From positions 128,139,660 to 128,203,659 of the forward strand of contig OY757309.1 in assembly GCA_963583905.1 (NCBI GenBank): a stretch of DNA of 64,000 bases, written 5' to 3'. Position numbers and translations under genes: made by a program. Positions 22,843-33,288 of the stretch are shown piece by piece. Origin of the DNA: Stenurella melanura (taxonomy: Eukaryota; Arthropoda; Insecta; Coleoptera; Cerambycidae). How positions within the stretch are numbered: the first letter of the stretch is position 1; each line of letters opens with the position of its first letter. The notes beneath the pieces are model-generated. The model made no database searches and was not told the DNA's origin. It saw only the letters and a list, made by a program, of their open reading frames with translations.

Positions 22843-25124
22843 TGGGAGTTTCCCGATGGCGGTGCATTGCGGGGTTCTTGCCGTGTGGTTGACTGGCTTC
22901 TTGGCTGTGGTGGTGCCGTGGATGTCTGTCCTGGGCCTGGGTTATTGGTTGGACCTGCTTGTTGGCTAGGGTTGTTTGAATTGGTGCCATGCCCTCGGAA
23001 GTTATTACCCCCTGTCTGGACATTTGGTTGGCGGAAGTTAGGGTTTCCCTGTTGGTTGGAGTCGTGTCCACGGAAATTGGGGTTGGCTCGCTGGTTGGAG
23101 TCGTGTCCGCGGAAATTGGGGTTGCCTTGCTGGGGCTCTGACTGAGTTTGGTTGGTGGGGCAGTCACGGTGATAGTGAAATCCCGGGCACTTGCGGCACT
23201 TTGGTAGACTATTGGTAGTGGTACTCGCAGGCGGGATGGTGGCTGGCCTCGGCAGCGGTCGGAGTTGCCTCTGAAATTCCCTGTAGTCACCCTCGGCGTT
23301 TTCAGCCACTCGGCTCAAGCTTTCCATCGTGGTCACTGGGACATTTCTAGTTGCGAATCTTAGTTCCGGTCGCAGGAGCTCGCGCACCTCCATAACCATC
23401 TCTTCTTCCGGCGTATACCGTTCTACCCTCAGCCAGAGTCCAATTTTGCGTTGTATAAAAACGGCGGCGGGTTCGTCGTCTTTCTGTCTCTCACCGTGTA
23501 ACCTGGAGCGTAGCTTCCCCAGGGTGGCAGTGTCGTTGAACTGCCGCAGGAGTTTTTCCTTTAAGAACTCGTATGTGATGTTGTGGGACTTCCACATCTC
23601 CAAGGTGCGTCTGGCCTGACCCTCGAGCTGTTTTATAGCTACTCTCACTTTATCCCTGCCGTGGATGTCTTCATGGAGCATCGCCTCCTCGAGCTCATCC
23701 AGGAAGTTGACTGGATCCTCCCATTCCAGGCCTGAGTAAGTGGGCAGCGCTCTCGTCCTTCTTGTGGGCATCCTGTGATGACCTTGTATTGCGTGTATTG
23801 CGGCTTGAACGCTTCCCTCCATTAGTCTTGTCATGCTCTCTGCTAGGTTTTGTGTTGGGCGCCACTGGGGGTCCATTTCCCCAGAATCTGTGTAGTCGGG
23901 TCGTCGTGGATCCTCTTCCCTCCGGAAAGATCTGGCCTCACGTTGTTGGTCGCCATGTCCACGTAAGTAAGCCTTTTCTGTGGCGTACGGCTGTGATTCG
24001 TTACGTGCAGTAATGGGTGGCCGGCAATTTTCTTGCTGCCGGGTAATGGAGGCTAGGTTTGAAGTGGTCAGAGCCAGGAGTTGCGCTAATTGTTCATAGG
24101 TGGGTAGTCCCAAGCTCGGTTGGGGTTGGTCCGTTATGGCGGCAGAGGGGACTGGGATCGGTCCAGTCGTTTGGTTTTGGAGCACTATTTGTCTTTGGGG
24201 CGTAGCACTAGGTCTTGCCGTCTGGTACGGCGGGGTGACGTGGTAGGCGCCGGCCGACGAGGTAGGCGTGACGAAGTACTGTGCGTTGGGCGGCGTGCTT
24301 GGACTTGGGCTGGTTGCTGTTGGTGGTACCATGCAGTGAGGGGTGGCCAGCTGGCGGCGAGGTGTCAGCGAGGCGTCGCTGAAGAGTTGGGGCCAGTCGG
24401 GTGTGGCAGCAATGGTGTACTGATCGCTGGGCAGCCCTGAGCCAGAGTGGGAGGATTCCCCATGTGTGGAAGCGAATCCAGCGAAGCGGCGATCTCCCAG
24501 CGTCGAGGAATCGTCGTTGGCCCGGGATGCTGTTGGGTCCACCATACAGCGAGGGGGCATCACCATGTCATCATCACCATCTAATCCCTGTTCCATCGCC
24601 GAGTTTTCGTGCCACGATGCTGCGTTGCGCTCCATGCAGTAAGGGGGCATCGCCTGGGAATCGTTGTTACTCCATTCCATATTTGTTGCCTGGGTTCCAT
24701 GCCAGGTGGCTGCGCTGCGTGCCATGCAGCGAGGGGGCACCGTCGTGATGACGTCATGCGTGACCCCAGTGTCGTGTCCTATGTTGGTGGCGAGTCCTGC
24801 CTCGCTATGCCTAGGCGCGGAGCCCGGCGACGCACAGTAGTGGGGCGCCGTCGTCGCGACGCCATGCGTAGCACTTGTGCCTGTGGAAAAATCAGAGGAC
24901 ATGCTTACCTCGCCGAGCCGGGTTGCTGTGTTGCTTGCTGTGCAGTGTGGGGCCACCGTCGTGGAGACGTCGGGCGTGACCCCCGTACCCCTTGTCAAGG
25001 CGTCGTGTTGGCGGAGCACTTCGTGGTCAGATGCTGTGAGGGGCGTCGTGCAGTGAGGGGGGGCCGACGTGGAGACGTCGCTCTCGACCCCAGTGCCTAC
25101 TGCCTTGCCACTCCGGGTATGCAT
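22824..25124 (-). CDS. gag: Gag-like protein; N-terminal half encoded inside the 5' LTR
   Basis: Gag forms the retrotransposon particle and binds its RNA. I chose the first in-frame ATG at 25124, which begins 'MHTRSGK', a familiar Ty3 Gag start; the frame is open from 25232 but without ATG. About 390 codons lie within the LTR as a Ser/Thr/Ala-rich region with a recurring 'PPHC/PPYC' motif every 40 or so residues. The frame then crosses the LTR end and the PBS without a stop. The last ~370 codons hold a retrotransposon Gag capsid region ('LPTYSGLEW', 'RFATRNVPV'), a compact zinc knuckle 'CRKCPGFHYHRDC', and an Asn/Gln-rich tail with 'NPNFRGHDSNQ' repeats. It ends in TAG at 22824-22826, six codons after a slippery heptamer. 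It is intact. Confidence 0.88.
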   Translation of the reverse strand: MHTRSGKAVGTGVESDVSTSAPPHCTTPLTASDHEVLRQHDALTRGTGVTPDVSTTVAPHCTASNTATRLGEVSMSSDFSTGTSATHGVATTAPHYCASPGSAPRHSEAGLATNIGHDTGVTHDVITTVPPRCMARSAATWHGTQATNMEWSNNDSQAMPPYCMERNAASWHENSAMEQGLDGDDDMVMPPRCMVDPTASRANDDSSTLGDRRFAGFASTHGESSHSGSGLPSDQYTIAATPDWPQLFSDASLTPRRQLATPHCMVPPTATSPSPSTPPNAQYFVTPTSSAGAYHVTPPYQTARPSATPQRQIVLQNQTTGPIPVPSAAITDQPQPSLGLPTYEQLAQLLALTTSNLASITRQQENCRPPITARNESQPYATEKAYLRGHGDQQREARSFRREEDPRRPDYTDSGEMDPQWRPTQNLAESMTRLMEGSVQAAIHAIQGHHRMPTRRTRALPTYSGLEWEDPVNFLDELEEAMLHEDIHGRDKVRVAIKQLEGQARRTLEMWKSHNITYEFLKEKLLRQFNDTATLGKLRSRLHGERQKDDEPAAVFIQRKIGLWLRVERYTPEEEMVMEVRELLRPELRFATRNVPVTTMESLSRVAENAEGDYREFQRQLRPLPRPATIPPASTTTNSLPKCRKCPGFHYHRDCPTNQTQSEPQQGNPNFRGHDSNQRANPNFRGHDSNQQGNPNFRQPNVQTGGNNFRGHGTNSNNPSQQAGPTNNPGPGQTSTAPPQPRSQSTTRQEPRNAPPSGNSQWVGQN
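22848..22854 (-). promoter_or_regulatory. putative -1 ribosomal frameshift site
   Basis: The minus-strand heptamer GGGAAAC is read as G GGA AAC in the gag frame, the X XXY YYZ arrangement, six codons before the gag stop. A -1 slip enters the ORF2 frame, which is open from here on. The same heptamer is known at retroviral gag-pro junctions. I could not evaluate a downstream pseudoknot. Confidence 0.7.
23938..23955 (-). other. tRNA primer-binding site
   Basis: TGGCGACCAACAACGTGA starts at the base after the 5' LTR's terminal CA. The TGG start pairs with a tRNA CCA end, and TGGCGACC matches the start of arginine-tRNA-type sites of other insect Ty3 elements as I recall them. The site is translated as part of gag. 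Confidence 0.88.
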
Positions 25125-25482
25125 TGCCACTTGACACTCAACACAATAAAACTCAATTAAAACACACTGTCTGGTTACAGCACAAGAGGAAGGGATAACC
25201 TCATCAGCATTGGCGTTGGCGTCTGTGCTCAAATGACTTCTGTTTCGGCAGAAGACTATTAGTTGCTGAAGGCTGGAACATTACTACTTGAAGGATCGAT
25301 CACTACTTGCTCGCTGAGAAAAAGTGTTCTCTTATATAGACTTTCTTGTGCTCAAATGACTTCTGCTTCGGCAGAAGACTATTTTTTGTGCTCAAATGAC
25401 TTCTGTTTCGGCAGAAGACTAAAACATGAGCACAGCGCGCTAGACAAGTCATAACTTGTTCGCGACGCCGACGCCGATGACA
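23956..25482 (-). repeat. 5' LTR with promoter and gag start
   Basis: TG...CA-bounded and apparently identical to the 3' LTR. A TATA box (TCTATATAAG on the minus strand, 25331-25340) lies about 140 bp into it. Three copies of a 33-bp hairpin-forming unit (AGTCTTCTGCCGAAACAGAA... ending TTTGAGCAC) flank it at about 25227-25257, 25349-25381 and 25388-25420. The gag ATG is at 25124, about 180 bp after the expected start site. I saw no AATAAA within the LTR on the transcribed strand. Confidence 0.95.
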
Positions 25483-25600
25483 CCTAATTACTTTTATTTT
25501 TGCAATTGTGTGTAATAAAAGTCTAACCTTGCAGCTTCTGCATACAATACACAATAAGCTATCTTTTCTGTCAGTATTTTTATTTTGGTTTATCTTTCAG

Positions 25601-25812
25601 ATGCAGTTCAGAAAACTTTTCCAGAGGCATCCCATAAGAACATCGAATTGCAGATAGGAATTTGGCTCACCAAAGCAACAGAGCGAATATAAGGCAAACG
25701 AGGGAGAAAAATAAAGGTGGTAAGTTAAATTATTTTATTTTTAGGTGCTCCAAATGATGAAGAGGAAATTAGATATTACATAAGTTATGCCAATAAATTT
25801 TGTTTTAACTAA
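25601..25812 (+). pseudogene. two exon-like segments of an unidentified small protein
   Basis: After acceptor TATCTTTCAG, an open stretch encodes 'AVQKTFPEASHKNIELQIGI' and more up to donor GGTG|GTAAGT at 25719. A 25-bp intron ending TTTTTAG follows, then 25745-25812 encodes 'GAPNDEEEIRYYISYANK' and a stop. Exon 2 carries an in-frame TAA at 25688-25690 and needs a 1-nt shift to join exon 3 in frame. The 25-bp intron is implausibly short, so the splice model may be wrong. The family is not recognised. It may be the remaining gene of the surrounding TIR element. Confidence 0.3.
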
Positions 25813-26313
25813 AATGTTTTTTTATTATAGGAAATTTCAATAAGCTAAGCTGATTGTGTTCATTTTCAGTTATAAACCATGCAAATTTTTTAGAGCGATT
25901 TACAGTTTTATATTAGATACCTGCTCAATTCGTAGCCTTAATAATATTAAAAATATAGTAACAATTTTTTCTGAATATTCAATCAAATATTATCTACGAG
26001 AATTATTCTGAAAATAGTTTTGAATTCTTCCTTGGATATTTTTATATTAATTCTATATGAAGAATTTCATAAATGTTTTCCTAAATTATGCACTGGTTAT
26101 TTTAAGTAGAAACTCTCATTTCTCCCATGGATAATATTATAATATTTTTTAAGAATCAATGTTCTCATCATAATTATCGAATATCCCAGAATACCCTCAA
26201 GATATTCTAAAAATTATCTTTAAAATAATTTCAGAAGAATTAAAAGTGACCCTCCCAAATAATATTAGAATATTCTTAAAATAATAAGTATTTTTTCCGA
26301 TTATTCTAAAGAC

Positions 26314-27007
26314 AATGGGCTTGTTCCATGATATTCTTTTTATATGGTTTTTATACTTTTTCATATAGTACTCGATATTCTCATTATACACTTAAAATTT
26401 CCTATTATTAACTTTTTCCGTTCTCGAGATATAAGGAGTTGAAATTAGTAATAGTTGCAAAAACCGAGCGCTCATTTGTGACGTCACTATACGCAAGTGA
26501 CGTAAGAAAAATGGCTTTCTCGGACCTTTCAAATTTAACCTGAAAAGTCGAAAAACATGGAATTTTTAAACGCTGGTAACTAAATAAATACGTCGAGTGG
26601 AAGTTCGTTCTATGTGTCTACGGAAAGGAGAAGGTCGGCGATGAATTATAATCGTAAATTGCAGGGTCGAAATCGAAAATTCGTTCTGGCAGGAGCGAGA
26701 GAAAATTGTAATTTTTTGACATTTCACCAAATTGTACTCCCCTACTGTCAAGTAGTAAGCAAAACAAACAATACTTCGAAAACACTTATAATTATAACCA
26801 ATAAGGAGCATCAAGTCTATTGAGGTCGCCGAGTCTATGCGTATAGTGACGTAGCGCCTGGCCACGCCCCATTTTCGCGAGATGGACATTTGTAATAGTT
26901 TTTAAGATACTAAACGTGCGAATAAAATTCTGATTTTTTGCAGATCCATTAATTTATACGTGCACTTTCGATTTGTGAAATAAAAAAAAATGCCGAACAA
27001 GCCCATT
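26314..27007 (-). mobile_element. ~690-bp MITE, copy B
   Basis: Inverted relative to copy A at 14229-14914 and closely similar along its length. It is bounded by AATGGGCTTGTTC at the left and its inverted form (GAACAAGCCCATT) at the right. It lies near the right end of the 17946-27065 element. No target duplication could be fixed confidently. Confidence 0.8.
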
Positions 27008-27095
27008 GATTATCCAAGAAAATTATTCTGACAATATTTTTAAAATATTTTTGTGCTGACTGGGATACTATCTGTATTCTTTTCGACAATAAATG

Positions 27096-27120
27096 TTTAT
27101 TATTATTATTATTATTATTA
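27096..27120. repeat. (ATT)n microsatellite at the 3' end of Dong/R4 copy 1
   Basis: A pure trinucleotide tract abuts the last unique bases of the minus-strand LINE. Dong/R4 elements are known to insert into (TAA)n and to end in such repeats. Confidence 0.85.
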
Positions 27121-30100
27121 TTTTTGTCGGTTAATCCGTTACCGGACAGGGCTTCCGTGTTTTCCGACCGATACCACACGGTAGCCGCGCCGGCAATAAT
27201 TACGGCCACTCCCCACGACCTGTGGGGTTAGTGACGGTATATTCCTGAATCGTGTGCCCTAAGTAGACGAAGGGACCCCAAGATAACCGCCTTCTGCATC
27301 TGGCCCGCAAGCCATTCGGCTGATTTCTGACAGGCTGGTATTGTCTTCAGTTCTAAGAGCAGCGTAGGCTTCATACCTCCGAGTACACCGATTATTAGGG
27401 CGACCATCTTAACCGAGTAGCCCGGGTACAGCACTTGGAGCTCGTACCGGAGATCACGGTATTTGGTCCGTTTTTCCTCCTCTTTCAAAGCGATGTTTGG
27501 CTCAGCAGGTGCTGAGAACTCGATCACAAACATCACCTTGTTTTGGGTCGAGGAGGACTATATCAGGCTTGTTGGCTTGGATTAGCCTGATTGTCGGAAA
27601 CGAGAAGTTCCAATAAATTCGGCACCTCTCGTTTTCGACAACGGACTCAATGTCTCCGGGGACGTAAGGCAGCACTGGTGTTTGGTCTACTCCGTACGAG
27701 TGTCGTAGATGATAGTACAGCACCCGTAACGCCGCGTTATGGCGATGGATATAAGCCGAAATCGCATATACTGGGCATGCAGACAGTAAATGCATGAGCG
27801 ATTCCGGTGCCTGACGGCAGGTCCTGCAGTTAGTATCAGGAACCTCTACACCCATTACGCGGCTTCGGTAGACCAACGTGTTAATTACACCATCTTGGCA
27901 GGCCACAATGAATCCCTCGATCTCCGACTTTAGCCCAGCTGACCTTAAAAAGGCAAATGTCAGCCTTGTCGATAAACCCAGTGTTTCTAGGTTCTTATAG
28001 AATACACCGTGCATGGGTTTATCGACATGCTGCCTAAACAGATGTTCCTGTTCGGCAGCTTTTATTTGGGCCTTCAGGCGAGGTGGCAGAAGTTCAGTGA
28101 CTGACTCTGGGTCAGCACCGCGCCGGCCTCCTCGCCTGTCGTTGAATACGAGACCAAGTTCATCTGCGGCTCTTTTTGCCGCCTTAAACAATCCTGCACC
28201 CACCCCTGCATTTTCGTGATCTCTCACTAATTGCAGAAGCGGGTCTGAGCTCCTTAGGACATTGCATGCCATACTCAGTGCTACTCTGCCATGCATACAC
28301 TCCAACTTCAAGAGTCCTCGCCCCCCCCCCCGCTGACGTGGGAGGTACACACGAGGAACGGACGATCTAGGATGAATACTCCTATGGATATTCATCACCT
28401 TGCGGGTACCTCTGTCTAACTGGCGCAGCTCATCCACTGTAAATTTAACTACCCCAAAGGAGTAGAGCAGAACAGGAACAGCAAGCATATTAGTCACAGA
28501 CACCTTGTTTTTCCCCGAGAGTTCGGATGACCAAATCTTTCGGAGTAGGCATCTATACTTGCCGCGGAGAGATTCTTCCACTTGTTGCACATCCTGGATG
28601 TGATGTTGTTGCACACCCAGGTATGTGTAGGTCTCTCCGGCATCCAGATGTCTCCGTCTGCGAGCTGCGCGTCTTCAGCAAAGTCCCCGCATCGTCCTCT
28701 CTTGGATAGATGGGTGACCTTATGCCTCCGGTTGCTGGGTGGTCCACAGTAGTACCCGCGAGTTTGGCGGAGTTCAACAGATAACGGCAGCAGTGAGATG
28801 CAAAAGAGGAGAGGACTCAGAGAGTCTCCCTGGAAAACTCCTCTCCTGAACACCACCTGCTCTGTCGTAACTCGCTGTGCACCGGATGTTATGGTGAAGC
28901 GAGTCCTCCAGAGTGACAACAGTTGTTCTATGCATCTCACTAGAGGTTCTGCTACCGCAAGACATTTGAGCAAATGCAACAATATTTCGTGCGACGTTGT
29001 GTCAAATGCCTTACGATAGTCAATCCAGGCCATAGATAGATTCCGCTTGTACTGCACAGAATCCTGCGTAATACAGCGGTCTATCAGCAGGCTGTCTTTG
29101 CAACCTGCCATGCCCTTCTTGGCGCCACGCTGCTCGTAAATCTGCTGGAAGACCGGATCAACCTGCCGTAGTGTCCTGACATACAAGATACGTGTAAATA
29201 TCTTGTTGCAGGAGTTCAGACAGGTGATTGGCCTATAATTCCTTGGATCGGACATATCTCCCTTCTTTGGGATAAGCACGGTACGTCCCTCCACAAACCA
29301 GTCCGGTATCTGCTGCCCCTCGTTCAACCAAGAGTTGAAAACTCGAGCCAGACGACGGTGGGTGGAAAGAAATTTTTTCCACCACCAGTTATTTATGCCG
29401 TCTGGACCCGGAGCAGCGAAGTTCTTAGTGCCAACAAGAGCTCGTTGAACTTCCTCCGAACTGATTGCTGGGCACACCTCTTCTGGCTCGTCATAAGTTC
29501 TGTGACTGAGAGCCTCGAAGTGTGCGACTGCTGGAGTGTTGCTATCGAACGGACGTGTCGTTTCGTAGATTCCTTTCCAGAAGTGTTCGACATCGGCTAC
29601 CGCTGGCGGAGTGTCGACAACACGCTGTGGCTCTTGAAACAGGCGGGAGGGATTCGTACGGAACAATGAATTTTGCTCCATACTCCGTACCCGCCTTATT
29701 AGCTTCTTCTTGATCGCCATGAGCGCTCGAATCCTATCTAAACAGTGTTGCTTAATCGTTAGCATCACTGTTAGATTCAGTGTGTGGTGCTGGCGTCTTA
29801 GGCCGGCCGCTGTTCACCGGACTTTAGGCGTGAATGCCTTGCCAGCTGTGACGTGTTCCACCACACTCTGGATTCGAGAAGCGTGTTGTCTGGTCAGCTG
29901 TATTTTGCCCTCGATCTTTTGTACCCGCCGCTTAGCCTTTTCGATACCGCTTGGGGCCCTGGTTGCCCTTTCGCGGGGAACGAGCTGGCTAGCAGCGTTG
30001 TACACGGCAGTGTTGATCTGCCAAATGTCGGCATCTTCTGGTAGTTCCCCATCGATGACAGCGTCCATTCGTGCCAGGTCTTGTGGCTTTATGGTAGCCC

Positions 30101-30652
30101 TGCTGTTAAGGCTAACCCTCGTCCTTAAGTTAACATCAGTGTACTCTCTGGGTTGTTCCCCGACAGCAGCTATGTGCCGCAGTGGAGGTGCGGCTTGCAC
30201 CTCTTCCTGCTGACGGGGTGCCCTTACATAACCTGTCCTACGCAGGAAGGATACCTGATCTCTGAGGTGTTGTACAGAGAAGGCGCGATGCTCTGGGAGC
30301 AAATCACACCAGATCTCGCGCAATCGCGCCATGTATCCTCTGCGCGCAGGTTCGCTACTCTCATAGCAGGCCAGCAGGTCATCCCGGAGTTCCCTCGTCC
30401 ACTTAAAGCGTCCGCGTTCGTTGCCTAGTTCGTCATCATTGAGACCGTCCTGTTGGGCTCCTCCAACTGGTCTCCGACCCCCATCCGAGCGGGGTCTATT
30501 GTGAGGAGCTCTTTCTCTGTCGAGTGGAACCAGAGACTTGAATCTCAGAGTGGTTAGCCCTGAGATCCACGTCCGACATCTGTCAGGCAGAGTTACCTCT
30601 GCCTGTCCCGGTACACCGCGTGGAGGCTGCCGGTCCGTTTTCCGTACCCTTG
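27121..30652 (-). pseudogene. Dong/R4-clade LINE, copy 1, nearly full length but dead
   Basis: R2/R4-type LINEs encode one protein that cuts a specific target and reverse-transcribes the RNA in place. The frame starts around 30640. An N-terminal region is followed by a single in-frame TGA (29814-29816), then RT with 'AWIDYRKAFD' and 'FQGDSLSPLLF'. Around 28700 the catalytic xxDD segment is missing: 'VTHL' joins almost directly to 'KRGRCGDF'. A further 10-nt deletion near 28640 shifts the frame. Then come a thumb region, a CCHC motif ('CRTC...HLLSAC') and a restriction-like endonuclease ('KPDIVLLD', then 'VIEFSAP') with another frameshift near 27540. The tail ends at 27228 before a ~105-bp 3' UTR. 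Both ends adjoin (ATT)n. Confidence 0.88.
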
Positions 30653-30688
30653 TTATTATTATTATTATTATTATTATTTTTTTTTTTT
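30653..30688. repeat. (ATT)n plus T-run between two LINE copies
   Basis: The tract is at once the 5' boundary of copy 1 and the 3' tail of copy 2. This suggests copy 1 inserted into the tail microsatellite of copy 2. Confidence 0.8.
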
Positions 30689-31960
30689 TCGCTAGCGATG
30701 CTGGACAGTTCTCCCGTGTCTCCGATATTCTCACAGGGGAAGCGCCAGCGAATTATCTACAACCACTCCCCACATCCCGCAGGGTTAGTGGTTGTAGATT
30801 CCAGAATCGTGTGCCCTAAGTAGACGCAGGGACCCTAAGACGACTGCCTTCTGCATTTGACCTGCCAACCATTCGGCTGATTTTTGGCAGGCCGGTATGG
30901 TCTTCAATGCTGAGAGCAGCGTAGGCCTCATCCCACCGAGAACGCCGATTATCAGGACGACCATCTTGACCGAGTAGTCTGGGTATAGCGCTCGGAGCTC
31001 ATACCGGAGATCTCGGTATTTGGTCCGTTTCTCCTCCTCCTTCAAGGTGATGTTTGTCTCGGCAGGTGCCGAGAACTCGATGACATACATCACCTTGGTC
31101 TGGTGGTCGAGGAGGACTATGTCAGGCTTGTTGGCTTGAATCAGCCTGACGGTCGGGAATGAGTAGTTCCAATAAATTCGGCACTTCTCGTTCTCGACAA
31201 CGGACTCGATCTCTCCGGGAACATAAGGCAGCACTGGTGTTTGGTCTACCTCGTACGAGTGCCGAAGATGGTAATACAGCACTCGTAAAGCCGCGTTATG
31301 TCTGTGGATGTAGGCCGAAGTCGCGTAAATCGGACATGCAGATAGTAAATGCGTGAGCGACTCCGGCGCCTGATGGCAGGTCCTACAATTTAGGTCGGGG
31401 ACCTCTACACCCATAACACGACTGCGGTAGACCAAGGTGTTAATAACACCATCTTGGCAGGCCACAATGAATCCCTCGGTCTCCGACTTTAGCCCTGCTG
31501 ACCTCAGGAATGAGAAGGTCAGCTTTGTCGATAAACCCAGTGTCTCTATGTTGTTGTGGAACACTCCATGCATGGGTCTATCGACGTGCTGCCTGAACAG
31601 ATTTCTCTGCTCGGCAGCTTTAATTTGGGTTGTCAGGCGATTTGGCGGAAGCTCAGTTACTGACTGTGCATCAGCACCTCGCCTGCCTCTTCGCCTGAAG
31701 TCGAAAACGAGACCGAGATCATCTGCGGCCCTGCGTGCTGCCTTAAATAAAAATCCGCCCACTCCTACGGTTTCATGATCTCTCACTAACCGCAGGAGTG
31801 GATCTGAGCTCCTCAAGATGTTACATGCCATACTCAGCGCTACTCTGCGATGCATGCACTCCAGGCTCAAGAGTCCTCTGCCCCCTCGTTGACGTGGGAG
31901 GTACACTCGTGGAACGGACGATCTAGGATGAATGCTTCTGTGAATATGCATCATCTTGCG

Positions 31961-32666
31961 GGTGATAGAGTTTTTATAAGTCAAAAAAGACTTGTTCGAC
32001 TAATTTTCAAGTTAGATTCTAGAGCAAGCTGTAAGGATATATTTAGAAACAAAAAAATCATGACTACCCCGTGCATATATATATTTAAATGTTTGATGTA
32101 CATAAAGAAAAATATGGACCTATTTTCTAAACTAAAAGAGAGACATACTTATGATACAAGACATGGGGACCTCTTGAGCATACCAAAACACAAAACATCG
32201 TGAAAAATCCCCACGCTATAACTGTATTCTACTATACAATAGTCTATCAGATGAGATAAGAAATATTCGAAGTTACCATAAGTTTAAAAAGATAATAAAA
32301 GACATTTTACAGAAAGGTGCATTCTACAGTGTATACGACTTTTTAAATAGAGAACCTTTTTTGGGGCCATAATAAAATTACCGTATATGTATTTATTATA
32401 TAAACTATTCTATGTTACCTTGTAAATACCATATATATGTATATGTGTGTGTGCATGTTATGTACATAGTGTATATATGTATGTACATATGTGTGTATAT
32501 ATATTTTTTATTTATGACTGTATCTGTATGTATATGTATTTACGTAACATGTTTATGTTGTTTGTCACTAAATAAGTTTGTATTATACTATTATTATTAT
32601 TACTATTACTTACACTATACTCTGACCTGCCATATATACTACATGTATCCAAAATGGTGAATAAAA
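31961..32666 (+). pseudogene. 3' end of an unrelated LINE inserted in Dong/R4 copy 2
   Basis: The first 240 bp encode a LINE RT C-terminal tail in one frame ('RLIFKLDSRASCKDIFRN', 'PCIYIFKCLMYIKKN', 'YDTRHGDLL') up to a TGA at 32201. This pattern is common at the end of Jockey/CR1-like ORF2 proteins. It is followed by a ~460-bp AT-rich 3' UTR and ends GGTGAATAAAAT directly before (ATT)n. It is a severely 5'-truncated insertion on the opposite strand to the host LINE. Confidence 0.75.
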
Positions 32667-32725
<59 letters not shown>

Positions 32726-33288
32726 TATTATTATTCACGTGTTTCACAAAGTCCATGCTTTGGTTTAAACTTCCATTCCGATACATATGTACAAGGATAT
32801 GGTAAGTATTTGATGGTGATGGTAAGTATATATTTAGATTTAATTTGCGAGACTTAGATGTTTAATACTTTTCGAACAATTCCGCAGGTTTCAATCAGCA
32901 CTATCTTTTGCATTTCGATGAACAGGCTCTCATCCAGTTGCAGCTTTATTATTATTATTATTATTTTTTTTTATTATTATTATTATTAATGAGATCTCCA
33001 CTAGTAGTGGGCGCACAAACAAGTATCGGCCGCAGCAAGATACTTGTGATTACAGGGGTGAATTTAGAAATGAACGGACTATTGTAGTAGTCGACAAGAT
33101 CACTGCTTTCTGGATTACTGCAATCTTGTCGGCAATTTCAAGCTTTGTTAAATTGGCAACAAGAGTTTTGGGGATTACTCCGGTGGTAGATATTATTATT
33201 ATTATTGTTTTCTCGACTACATGTCGGTTTGCTGCCGGGAATCAACACGATTCCTAAGGCTTCTCCCTTCCTACGTTATTATTCTCCG

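Larger units (their letters stand above)
19246..25482 (-). mobile_element. young non-autonomous Ty3/gypsy-type LTR retrotransposon (gag plus novel ORF2, no pol)
   Basis: Two 1527-bp direct repeats (19246-20772 and 23956-25482) begin TGTCATCGG and end GTGGACA on the minus strand. The insertion is flanked by the 4-bp duplication CCTA (19242-19245 and 25483-25486). A PBS (TGGCGACCAACAACGTGA) abuts the 5' LTR, and a PPT abuts the 3' LTR. The internal region is only 3183 bp and encodes the rest of gag and one other frame. No protease, reverse transcriptase, RNase H or integrase motif is present, so mobility must depend on enzymes supplied in trans. I found no difference between the LTRs where compared, so the insertion is recent. 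It disrupts the 17946-27065 element. Confidence 0.95.
17946..27065. mobile_element. TIR-bounded AT-rich element interrupted by an LTR retrotransposon
   Basis: The ends TCCCAGACAGCACAAGATAT and (inverted) TCCCAGTCAGCACAAAAATA form diverged TIRs of about 24 bp. Subterminal regions on both sides (17946-18310; about 25900-26300 and 27010-27065) are built of short ATTATTTTTAGAATAT-like words. Removing the nested LTR element (6237 bp plus a 4-bp TSD) and MITE copy B (694 bp) leaves roughly 2.2 kb. Exon-like pieces at 18754 and 25601-25812 could belong to its own small gene. No target duplication was convincing. Confidence 0.5.
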
